Origin: an uncultured bacterium
GTDB taxonomy: Bacteria; Bacillota; Clostridia; Lachnospirales; Lachnospiraceae
Direction of reading: 5' to 3'
NCBI GenBank assembly: GCA_947381965.1
Contig: CANCXX010000028.1
Span: 1 to 60,570, forward strand
Length of the DNA: 60,570 nt
The position numbers and the translations under genes are program-made. The notes below the pieces were generated by a model. That model worked only from the letters and a program-made list of their open reading frames with translations. It ran no database searches and had not been told where the DNA came from. Shown here in pieces: positions 26,027 through 33,720 of this stretch. Each line of letters starts with the position of its first letter. Within the stretch, counting starts at the first letter, position 1.

Positions 26027-26527
26027 TTAATATTCCTTATATCCAACCCTGCCAAGCCTTTCATCCTTCTTCTGGACACTTGACTTTAAGCTCTGGCTAT
26101 ATGCTTTCAGCCTCTGTAAAAGCTCCGTATCGGAAGTCGCCAGGATTTTTGCTGCAAGAAGTCCCGCATTGGCGCCGCCATTAATGGCAACCGTTGCCAC
26201 CGGAATCCCCTGTGGCATCTGTACAATAGAGTACAGGGAATCTCTTCCTCCAAGGGAAGCGGTGTGCATGGGAATACCAATTACAGGCATTGGAAAAATA
26301 GCCGCACACATCCCCGGAAGATGTGCAGCCATGCCCGCCCCCGCAATAATAACCTTAAACCCCTTTTCTTCCGCTGTCTTTGCATATTCAAAAAACACGT
26401 CCGGTTCTCTGTGTGCGGAGATAATATTCATTTCAAAAGAAACGCCCAGTTCTGTAAGGATATCCGCAGCCTTTGCCATAACCGGCATATCCGAATCACT
26501 GCCCATAACTATTCCAACCTGTGCCAT
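26027..26527 (-). CDS. purE: 5-(carboxyamino)imidazole ribonucleotide mutase
   Basis: A 166-residue class I PurE, converting N5-CAIR to CAIR in purine synthesis. Core motifs GSDSDMPVMAKAADIL, SAHREPD and AGMAAHLPGMCAA are clear. A GGGAGGC site precedes ATG 26527. It is the first gene of purEMND; no purine riboswitch is visible in the short leader, and the partner purK is not in the window. Confidence 0.96.
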   Translation of the reverse strand: MAQVGIVMGSDSDMPVMAKAADILTELGVSFEMNIISAHREPDVFFEYAKTAEEKGFKVIIAGAGMAAHLPGMCAAIFPMPVIGIPMHTASLGGRDSLYSIVQMPQGIPVATVAINGGANAGLLAAKILATSDTELLQRLKAYSQSLKSSVQKKDERLGRVGYKEY

Positions 26528-26566
26528 CGCTCTGCCTCCCGTTTTCTGTTCCTGTTATTCTATAAC

Positions 26567-26596
26567 ATCATACTATAAAATGCTTCTCTTGTGCAA
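26567..26596 (-). promoter_or_regulatory. Putative promoter of the pur operon
   Basis: Minus strand TTGCAC (26591-26596), 18-base spacer, TATGAT (26567-26572), 40 bases before the purE start. Confidence 0.55.
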
Positions 26597-28717
26597 CTAT
26601 ATTCTGCCATCTAGAGGAATGTTTAATTCCCCGCATCCTTCCAGCACAAATCTTCCTTCCTCAATAACCGGTATCACACCTTCGTCGTAGGTTACAACAC
26701 TCACCTCTCCCAGCTCGTCATAAGGAATGGTTATATCCGTATGACAGTTAAAATAAGCGGAAGGATCCTTTTCCTTTCTTCTGATAGAATAAGTGTTATC
26801 CCTTGCGATAATTTCTTTTCCATCAGGATTATATACCGCCACATCTTCCGCATGGGAATAACAGGTATCTCCCACTGCAAAATGGGGGCCTGTCTTTTCC
26901 GCTATTAATATAGGAAGCTTATCTTCAATTCCATATTTTTTCGCTACCACAAAAGCAGTGGTGTTGGTGCCAATGGCAAACTCTCCCAAAGGCAGAGTGT
27001 CATGATGGACAAGCACGTTATCTTTGATATATTTACGGTTCTCTTCCTCGTTTTCAAAATTGCTGCAGGTATAGTCCGTTACCATTCCGTCCCCTATAAC
27101 CAGCGTAAGGTCTTTATACTCCATTTCGTTCAAAAATACCCTGCTGACATGAAGAATCCCTTCTGTCCCTTCCAGCACCGGAGAGGTAAACACTTCTCCC
27201 ACCGGAATATTAACATCCGCCACGCAGTTTTCAAAGTTCGTCTGCTTTTTCCCATCTTCCAGCGTATGAAGCATAACCTTTATATTGGTTTTGTTCCCCT
27301 TCATCCCCTTTACAAGCACATATTTCCCTTTATCCAGCGTGTCAATTATCTGCTGCTGCATCTTCTGGTAAAGCTTATAATCAAGGGTATTAATCCGTAT
27401 CACTTCATCAAAAATTTCTTCATAATCTTTTCCTATTTCCGGCACAGGGAAGGCGATAATGGTAAAGCTTCTCTCTTCCCCTTTAATATACTGGTTTTGA
27501 AGCTCCCCTGCCGCCGACATATATTCCACCATTAGCTTTTGCTGGTTTTTTGACAAATGAAGGGATTCAGGCTTTTCCTTAAGCTCTGCCGGCTTTTCCC
27601 CAAAAACCTCCACCACGGCGGGGCCTCCAAATACTGCCGCCTCTTCTTTGTACTTTTCGTAGCTTTCTCTGTTGGCCTCCATACGCACCTGCACCAGTCG
27701 TTTGTCAAGCACAAGCGCCTGGTCATCCTTGTGGTCAAAATCATACTGCCTGTTGGGAATTGCGCCATAATATCCTATTCGGTTCATTCCCCTTCCCTGC
27801 AAAATACTGGATGCCGCACGGTAAATTACAGGTTTTAATCCTATCCTTTCAAAGTTTTCCACTGCCAGTTTTATCATTGGTTCAAAACCAAGACAATAAC
27901 GGATATTAACTGTTTTCTTTTTTGTAATATCCTTACTGGTAACTTCAAATCCAATCCTGTAACCTTCTGTATAAGTATCTGCCATCCTGCACAGCGTTTC
28001 CTTTGGCAGGGAATGCAGATGCTTCCAGGTCTTTATCTCATTTTCAGTGACATATTCCCCATAATAATAAAGATATCTTGGATCAGACAAATCGCCCTCT
28101 ATCATATCCATAGCAAAGCTTTCTTCTGGCAGCAGCGTCTCTCTTAACCTTTTTTCCGTCGCCTCTTTTGTATAGTCGCTTACATACCAGTAGACAATGT
28201 CTTTAAGCGTTTCCAGCCTGGGTGGTCTTCTGCTCTCTTCCATTTCGCCGCAAAAAGAACCGTAAATCTCCAAAAACAGTTCCATACGGATTACCAGATC
28301 CTCCAGCCGTCTCTCAAAGGCAAAAGGAATCATACTTCGCAGTTCCCCATACAAAAAGCACAAAAGCTGTCCGTAATTTTCTCCTAATCTTGCTGCGCTT
28401 ACAGAAGGATTGGCATAGCTTTTGTCATAATTTTCAGGAAGAATGTCTTCATACAGCCTGTAATTTCTGTCTTTTAGTTCTGAAACAGGACACTTTTTTA
28501 ATCCGTCTGACAGGATAAAATCATAATTTTCACAAACCATTCCAATAAACCGGGCCATGTCCACAAAATATTCCCAAAATTCCTGGTTTGTAACCTCCTC
28601 TTTTCCTTCTTTTCCGTCTGTGTGCACTGCCGTGTCAGATAACTGTCCCGGAATCCCTCCAAGGCTTATCTCCTGTATACGTTCTCTTGCCAGTGAAAAT
28701 CTTTCTTCTACCATCAT
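26597..28717 (-). CDS. M29-family aminopeptidase with long N-terminal extension
   Basis: A 706-residue protein. The C-terminal 400 residues match thermophilic-type (M29) metallo-aminopeptidases: VADVNIPVGEVFTSPVLEGTEG, GEFAIGTNTTAF and EKTGPHFAVGDTCYSHAED provide the Glu, His, Tyr and Asp ligands of the two metal ions. M29 enzymes are normally about 410 residues; the first 290 residues here are an extra, helix-rich region (RNYRLYEDILPENYDKSYANPS, RYLYYYGEYVTENEIKTWKHL, in parts) of unknown role. It is cytoplasmic by absence of a signal. The start overlaps the stop of the membrane gene at 28714 in ATGA. Confidence 0.85.
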   Translation of the reverse strand: MMVEERFSLARERIQEISLGGIPGQLSDTAVHTDGKEGKEEVTNQEFWEYFVDMARFIGMVCENYDFILSDGLKKCPVSELKDRNYRLYEDILPENYDKSYANPSVSAARLGENYGQLLCFLYGELRSMIPFAFERRLEDLVIRMELFLEIYGSFCGEMEESRRPPRLETLKDIVYWYVSDYTKEATEKRLRETLLPEESFAMDMIEGDLSDPRYLYYYGEYVTENEIKTWKHLHSLPKETLCRMADTYTEGYRIGFEVTSKDITKKKTVNIRYCLGFEPMIKLAVENFERIGLKPVIYRAASSILQGRGMNRIGYYGAIPNRQYDFDHKDDQALVLDKRLVQVRMEANRESYEKYKEEAAVFGGPAVVEVFGEKPAELKEKPESLHLSKNQQKLMVEYMSAAGELQNQYIKGEERSFTIIAFPVPEIGKDYEEIFDEVIRINTLDYKLYQKMQQQIIDTLDKGKYVLVKGMKGNKTNIKVMLHTLEDGKKQTNFENCVADVNIPVGEVFTSPVLEGTEGILHVSRVFLNEMEYKDLTLVIGDGMVTDYTCSNFENEEENRKYIKDNVLVHHDTLPLGEFAIGTNTTAFVVAKKYGIEDKLPILIAEKTGPHFAVGDTCYSHAEDVAVYNPDGKEIIARDNTYSIRRKEKDPSAYFNCHTDITIPYDELGEVSVVTYDEGVIPVIEEGRFVLEGCGELNIPLDGRI

Positions 28718-29037
28718 TCTACATACGCTCCTGCAAATAATATAAGACTAAGCATCCCAAAAGCCAGGATATTCAAAAAAATTCCCAGCACAATAAACAG
28801 TTTGAACTTTTCCTTTTCTGTTGTAGACCATACCCCTAAAACCAATCCCGCCGTCATGTATACCACTGCAAGAAGCGCTGCAGCCGTGTTCCGATCAGAG
28901 GGTGCGCCATCGCTCAGATAAGAAAAGTAAACTGCTGTTCCCAGCGTAATATTGGCCAGCATCCCAAGTATTGTGGACATAATTCCCTTTTTCGGATGCT
29001 CCTTATTTGTGAAAATATATCCTTTCTTTCTTAACAT
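28714..29037 (-). CDS. Small membrane protein, DUF6142-like
   Basis: A 107-residue protein with three hydrophobic segments (about 20-40, 52-72, 80-103) after a basic N-terminus. I associate it with the DUF6142 family of Firmicutes membrane proteins; no function is known. It is translationally coupled to the aminopeptidase gene (overlap of four bases), so the two may act together at the membrane. Confidence 0.7.
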   Translation of the reverse strand: MLRKKGYIFTNKEHPKKGIMSTILGMLANITLGTAVYFSYLSDGAPSDRNTAAALLAVVYMTAGLVLGVWSTTEKEKFKLFIVLGIFLNILAFGMLSLILFAGAYVE

Positions 29038-29071
29038 TCTGCCGTTCTCTTTCTGTTTCTGTTCATCAGAA

Positions 29072-29106
29072 AGAGGGCATTTCTCTTTTTGGAAAAATGC
29101 CCCTCT
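29072..29106 (-). terminator. Probable terminator after the small membrane gene
   Basis: Stem AGAGGGGCATTT/AAATGCCCTCT with a 12-base loop, followed on the minus strand by TTTCTG. Lies three bases after the 52-residue gene. Confidence 0.6.
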
Positions 29107-29108
29107 CT

Positions 29109-29267
29109 TTAAAATAAAATCTTTGATTTACCCGCTAACAGCTTTGAACCGCCTACAATCATCAGTATGCCGCAGACTACCCCTGTTACCAGTGTTACAA
29201 CACCCACAGCGATACTCGTTGCACCTGCGCCGCCCATAATTTTATAAACTTTTTCTTCCATATTCAT
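29109..29267 (-). CDS. 52-residue membrane peptide
   Basis: Starts ATG 29267 with AGGAAAGGGG immediately upstream at proper distance. The product begins MNMEEKVYKIMGGAGA and contains one long hydrophobic stretch (about 17-40, VGVVTLVTGVVCGILMIVGG) ending in a basic tail KLLAGKSKILF. It lies 30 bases downstream of pyrE and ends at a hairpin, so it is a real transcription unit. Function unknown. Confidence 0.7.
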   Translation of the reverse strand: MNMEEKVYKIMGGAGATSIAVGVVTLVTGVVCGILMIVGGSKLLAGKSKILF

Positions 29268-29297
29268 GCCCCTTTCCTGATTGATATGAAATAAGTA

Positions 29298-29981
29298 TTA
29301 CCTCCAGACGCCTGCACCATACTCCTCATAGTATGCGTCAATTGCTCCTTTAATCTTATCGTCAATATAAATCTGCCCCTGGTAAGGCCTGTTATATAAA
29401 TATTCCGTCACTTCCTGCATATTGACAATCGCCTTGGCCTCAAAACCATATTTCTCTCTGATTTCCTCCAGGGCGCTTTTTTCTGTCTGCCCCTTTTCCA
29501 TCCGGTTTAAAGAAACCATCAGTCCTTTTACCTCAACGTCTGCCTGGGCGCGGATAATGGGATATGTCTCTTCAATGGATTTGCCGGAGGTGGTTACATC
29601 CTCAATAATTACGACTCTGTCTCCATCTTTTAATTTACTTCCCAGCAAAATACCTGTATCCCCATGGTCTTTTGCTTCCTTCCGGTTGGAGCAGTAACGG
29701 ACATCCTTGCCATATAATTCACTGACAGCCATGACCGTTGCCACGGAAAGAGGAATTCCTTTGTAAGCCGGTCCAAAAAGAACATCAAAATCAAGACCGT
29801 AATTATCATGAATTGCCTTTGCGTAATACTCTCCCAGCTTACGAAGCTGGGTTCCGGTCACATATCCGCCTGCATTCATAAAAAAGGGAGACTTTCTTCC
29901 GCTTTTCAATGTAAATTCGCCAAATTTTAAAACCTGACTGTCCACCATGAATTCAATAAATTCCTGTTTATACTGTTCCAT
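29298..29981 (-). CDS. pyrE: Orotate phosphoribosyltransferase
   Basis: A 227-residue enzyme converting orotate and PRPP to OMP in pyrimidine synthesis. The PRPP loop VVIIEDVTTSGKSIEETYP, the flexible-loop Lys/His stretch SNRKEAKDHGD and FGPAYKGIPL are intact. The ATG at 29981 (MEQYKQEFIEF) is used: GGGAGG lies 11 bases before it; a TTG three codons earlier is also possible. It stands apart from the pur operon and no other pyr gene is present. Confidence 0.95.
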   Translation of the reverse strand: MEQYKQEFIEFMVDSQVLKFGEFTLKSGRKSPFFMNAGGYVTGTQLRKLGEYYAKAIHDNYGLDFDVLFGPAYKGIPLSVATVMAVSELYGKDVRYCSNRKEAKDHGDTGILLGSKLKDGDRVVIIEDVTTSGKSIEETYPIIRAQADVEVKGLMVSLNRMEKGQTEKSALEEIREKYGFEAKAIVNMQEVTEYLYNRPYQGQIYIDDKIKGAIDAYYEEYGAGVWR

Positions 29982-30164
29982 CGTCGCCAAACCTCCCTGC
30001 CCGTGGGCATTTTTGCCTGCTGTTCACTATATATCTTTCACGATTTTACCACAATTTTCATTTTTATTCAACCATTTTGAATTTATTGCTATGGAAATGC
30101 CGCGGAAATCAATTTCCACTTTGAAGGGACAAAGTTGCTTTTAGACGGAAAATAATTCCTGCCA

Positions 30165-32915
30165 TCACATTTCAATTCCGTACCACTTTATTTTCCATCC
30201 CTGCTCGGTTTTGATCATTTCCATATCCAGATAAACCTTTGACCCGGCTGCTTCCACATCCCCCTTATATTCATAAAATATCCGGCTGCACACCCCCACA
30301 GGGAGATTTCCCTCTGGCAGCCCTCCAATATAAGTTTCTTCAATCTGCCCGGCATTTTCGGGATATGGATAGAAGTCTATGCTTTCACTAAAATCTTCCG
30401 CAAGTAACATTTCCAGACTTTCCCTGTCCCCGTGAAAATAGGCAGATGCAAAATCCCTGGCCGTCTGCTCCATCGCCAGTGCATCTTCTGATTTTTCATT
30501 ATTGTTTTCCCTCTCCATTCCATTTTCATCCGGGTCCAGACTAATGGCCTCCTGACCGTCAAAAAACATTCTGCCATTATATACGCCGCAGTGCCGATAC
30601 CAGCCGCTTCCGTAGGTTTTCGTATTTTCTTCCAGCCAGTATACTTTTTGGGCCCCGCCTCCTGTCCTTGGCACACGCAGCAGGCAGCTTTCCTCTACCC
30701 GGTTATTTTCCCTGTCATATCCAATATCTCTTTTTTGCAGAATATATACATAATCCTTATCATAATTTGCCAGGGAAATCTCCGCCCACTCTCTTGACTG
30801 TCTTGCAAAAAACTTTTCAGATTGTCTGGTTTCAAAATCGATGTACCAGATTTCTCCCTCTGATGCAAAATAATACAAACCTGTCTCCGTAACCAACATT
30901 GGAAAGCCAACAGCGTCACACAAATGTTCATAGGCGCCATCTTCATTTTCAAAATATATGCCGGACATCAGTTCATCTTTATACCGTCTGACCACCTGTC
31001 TGCCCTGCAGCATTTTCTTACAGGCCGCCACATCCACAACAGCCTGATATTTGCTCTCCTGCTCCTCCACCAGACGCCAGTACTCATCCGTATCTACACC
31101 TGAGTTCAATTTAGCCAGCTCCAGCGCCATATAATCATTATATTCCTTATATAAAAAATCCTCCCCATCCTTGTCCAGTAAACCTGCAATTTCACCCTCC
31201 TGATTTAAGGCAAAGCCAATCCTCTGCTCATAGCCTTCCGCCACATATAAATTTCCTTCATAAATAGATATCCCATAGAGCGCTTCATATTTCTGACTAA
31301 ATGCCGCAAGTAAATCCACTGTCTTGCGGGTATCCAGATTCATCCGGTAAATTGTGGCCGCATTTTCCTCTCCTCTTTGCACCGATCCACAAAAGTATAA
31401 AAAGTTCCGTTCTATTTCCATCCCTCTCCGGAGGCCATAGGTATTTTCAAAAAGAAGCTCTTCCTCCCCTTCTCCTCCTTCTATATAGTAAATGCCATTT
31501 TCCCTGGCCAGATAAATGTTATTCTGATAAACTCTGATTATCTCATTATATTCATGATTGTAGTTAAAGTTTTCCGTCTCTTCACCTTTTGCAGTATCTT
31601 TAAACACCTTATCTTCCGTTTGTCCGTTTTGCGGTTCTTTATTTGCCGCCGCCCCTTCCAAAGACTCTCTTTGATAAGAAGAATCCTTTTTATCCTCTTC
31701 CTTTCTCTCCCTATCCTCCTGCTTATATCCGCAGGAAACAGTAAATCCCATGATCAGAATCATGACGATTACCATTACAATGCTTCCTCTGCCCTTTTTT
31801 CTCTCCTTTGTATCAAACATAAAATCTATCCTTTCTTTTACCCATCTTTTTTTCTCCCCAAAGCCTGTAGAAAACGCACCTGTATCCTTTTTTCTCCCTG
31901 CAAAGGAAAGCATCAGTTTTGCATAGGCCTCCCGTTCCTTTTCATTTTTATTCTTAAGCACGCTTTCATCACAGGCAAGTTCCATATCATAAGCGAACTG
32001 CCTTTTTATTCTGTAGACTACCGGATTAAACCAATAAATGGCGTTTACCACCGCCATAAACAATTTCAGCCAAAGATCTTTTTTCTGATAGTGGCAAAAT
32101 TCATGCGCCATTATCAAATCCAGCTCTCTTTCCTTCCATTTTTCTCTTCTTGCAGGAAGAATCAGTCTCTGCCGCATAACCCCGGTTAACATTGGACTGG
32201 ATACAGCAGCGCTTTGGTATATGGGAACCTTCACCTTTCCGATATATTTTTTCTGCAGCGCACAGCTTTTCCGAATCAGGGAAGCATCCCCAACAGGCCG
32301 GAGCGTTTTCCTGCATCTGGTATAAAAAAACTGATAACTGCCTGCAAGAAAAAGCAGGCTTGCCGCTATTCCGATTAACCATATCTTAACCAAAATATCT
32401 GTGTAAAAAGAAGCTTCCCTGCTGCCCTCCGGATTATTTCTTCTGTCCGCTGATAGATTTCCTGCCGGATTTTCAGGCTGTTTTACAGACAAATATCTGC
32501 CATCATTCTTCTTATCAGGAGCTTCATCAAATGCGGTATGGTTCCATTCTCCTGGTTCCGTTTCCAGAAATTCCGGTTCCGTTTCTTTTCCGGCTGCGGT
32601 ACTTTTATTGTTTCCCTCTACTTCCGGTTCCGTCTTCAGGCCGTTTTCTGCCTGTCCGTCAAAATCCGGATTTTCATCCGAAATGCCGCCCCGACTCCCC
32701 TGCCCAAAGCCTGCATAATTAAGAAACCGGATTTCAATAAAGGGGAAAGACACATTGTAGGGTATTAACAGCCGGACCGCCAGTAAAAGCCAGAGCAGTT
32801 TCATCCATCCCGCCCCATACCGGCTGCGCAGCTTCCCTGCCAAAAGACAAAACACCAGGCCAGTAACAGTTACAACAATGTTAACCTCAAGTATGTCAAA
32901 AAATATTTTTCTCAT
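30165..32915 (-). CDS. BlaR1/MecR1-type M56 metallopeptidase sensor with large extracellular domain
   Basis: A 916-residue membrane protein. N-terminal helices (about 7-27, 38-58, and 180-200) surround an M56 peptidase with zinc site AHEFCHYQKKD (HExxH, about residue 272) and downstream LACDESVLK. A further helix (about 378-396, VMVIVMILIMGFTVSC) leads to a long extracellular part: a beta-propeller-like stretch (NNIYLARENGIYYIEGG, TIYRMNLDTRKTVDLL) and a C-terminal NTF2-like piece (ASAYFHGDRESLEMLLAEDF). Instead of the penicillin-binding domain of BlaR1 it therefore carries a different sensor, so its signal need not be a beta-lactam. It overlaps blaI-like 32912-33298 by ATGA. Confidence 0.82.
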   Translation of the reverse strand: MRKIFFDILEVNIVVTVTGLVFCLLAGKLRSRYGAGWMKLLWLLLAVRLLIPYNVSFPFIEIRFLNYAGFGQGSRGGISDENPDFDGQAENGLKTEPEVEGNNKSTAAGKETEPEFLETEPGEWNHTAFDEAPDKKNDGRYLSVKQPENPAGNLSADRRNNPEGSREASFYTDILVKIWLIGIAASLLFLAGSYQFFYTRCRKTLRPVGDASLIRKSCALQKKYIGKVKVPIYQSAAVSSPMLTGVMRQRLILPARREKWKERELDLIMAHEFCHYQKKDLWLKLFMAVVNAIYWFNPVVYRIKRQFAYDMELACDESVLKNKNEKEREAYAKLMLSFAGRKKDTGAFSTGFGEKKRWVKERIDFMFDTKERKKGRGSIVMVIVMILIMGFTVSCGYKQEDRERKEEDKKDSSYQRESLEGAAANKEPQNGQTEDKVFKDTAKGEETENFNYNHEYNEIIRVYQNNIYLARENGIYYIEGGEGEEELLFENTYGLRRGMEIERNFLYFCGSVQRGEENAATIYRMNLDTRKTVDLLAAFSQKYEALYGISIYEGNLYVAEGYEQRIGFALNQEGEIAGLLDKDGEDFLYKEYNDYMALELAKLNSGVDTDEYWRLVEEQESKYQAVVDVAACKKMLQGRQVVRRYKDELMSGIYFENEDGAYEHLCDAVGFPMLVTETGLYYFASEGEIWYIDFETRQSEKFFARQSREWAEISLANYDKDYVYILQKRDIGYDRENNRVEESCLLRVPRTGGGAQKVYWLEENTKTYGSGWYRHCGVYNGRMFFDGQEAISLDPDENGMERENNNEKSEDALAMEQTARDFASAYFHGDRESLEMLLAEDFSESIDFYPYPENAGQIEETYIGGLPEGNLPVGVCSRIFYEYKGDVEAAGSKVYLDMEMIKTEQGWKIKWYGIEM

Positions 32916-33298
32916 GACTTTCTGTTTTTCCTTTTCTCATTGATGTAATCCTCTAACTCCTTTAATTCACTGTCTGAAAGATTGTCTCCATCATATAACG
33001 CCGCAAGAAAATTCTTCGCCGAATTGTGAAAAAGACGTTTTAAGATATTCCGGCTCTCTGCCCGCATATAATCCTCTTTATCCACAAGGGCACTATAAAC
33101 ATTATTTTTCCCTGACTTGCTCACTTCAAGAAATCCCTTTTCCTGTAATCTGGACAAAAAGGAAAGCACCGTTGTGGGAGCTGGTTTCTTCCCCTCCCCC
33201 ATTTGCTCTTCTATCTGGGCTCTTGTCACAGGCCTATTTAAATCCCATATAATCATCATAATTTCCAGTTCTGAATCTGGCAGTCGTTTCATCCCCAT
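32912..33298 (-). CDS. BlaI/MecI-family repressor
   Basis: A 128-residue winged-helix repressor: LPDSELEIMMIIWDLNRPVTRAQIEEQM, TVLSFLSRLQEKGFLEVSKSGK-type wing (in parts TTVLSFLSRLQEKG, NNVYSALV) and a C-terminal dimer/cleavage helix region. In this family the M56 partner triggers cleavage of the repressor on signal. It is first in the operon with the M56 gene and sits under a promoter overlapped by a long palindrome (33340-33386), the expected autoregulated layout. Confidence 0.93.
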   Translation of the reverse strand: MGMKRLPDSELEIMMIIWDLNRPVTRAQIEEQMGEGKKPAPTTVLSFLSRLQEKGFLEVSKSGKNNVYSALVDKEDYMRAESRNILKRLFHNSAKNFLAALYDGDNLSDSELKELEDYINEKRKNRKS

Positions 33299-33339
33299 CT
33301 CTTACTCCTTTTTGTATCTGTTAAAAAGTAATTATCTGT

Positions 33340-33395
33340 ATATTCGACAGTTGTAGAACATATTTTATTCTACAACTGCCGAATATATCTGTCAA
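33340..33395 (-). promoter_or_regulatory. Promoter and operator of the BlaI/M56 pair
   Basis: Minus strand TTGACA (33390-33395), 17-base spacer, TAGAAT (33367-33372). Overlapping it is a long inverted repeat: ATATTCGGCAGTTGTAGAA and its near-complement (33340-33358 and 33368-33386, one mismatch). The TACAACTG/CAGTTGTA core resembles the TACAnnTGTA boxes bound by BlaI/MecI. Confidence 0.8.
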
Positions 33396-33459
33396 TACCA
33401 TTTCTTTCTATCACCCCATATTAAAGTTTTTCCTACCTGCCGGAAGACATATTTTCTCT

Positions 33460-33605
33460 GTTACTATTCACGGCCTGAGAGCCGCTCATAGTAACAATTC
33501 GGAGCGATATTCCAAGTTTTGCTTCGCAAAAATCGCCCCTCACTCCTGCATCATGTTCTCACGGAATGCGCAACAAGTGCACATTCCTGACCCGTGAATA
33601 GTAAC
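33460..33605 (+). mobile_element. 146-bp miniature inverted-repeat element, copy 2
   Basis: Same 146 bases as copy 1 in the opposite orientation, one base different, with ends GTTACTATTCACGG and CCGTGAATAGTAAC. Flanked by the 7-base direct repeat tttctct (33453-33459, 33606-33612). It lies between two divergent operons, upstream of the promoter at 33646. Confidence 0.88.
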
Positions 33606-33645
33606 TTTCTCTCATCTTCCCGCGCTTTTTGTACTGTACTTTTTC

Positions 33646-33674
33646 TTGCATTTCCCATAATTCTTCCCTATAAT
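33646..33674 (+). promoter_or_regulatory. Promoter of the ParB-like/BMP gene
   Basis: TTGCAT (33646-33651), 17-base spacer, TATAAT (33669-33674), 46 bases before the start codon. Confidence 0.75.
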
Positions 33675-33720
33675 GATATAGAAGCCGAACAAAAATTTCA
33701 TAAAATTACAGAGGGAAATT

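Noticed and set aside
26528-26600. Purine riboswitch before purE
   Set aside because: The leader is only about 40 bases after the promoter and shows no aptamer core.
26169-26690. 173-codon plus-strand frame
   Set aside because: Antisense to purE and the aminopeptidase end; both are unmistakable.
31554-32189. 211-codon plus-strand frame
   Set aside because: Antisense to the M56 peptidase gene, which has clear motifs; codon use and composition look like a shadow.
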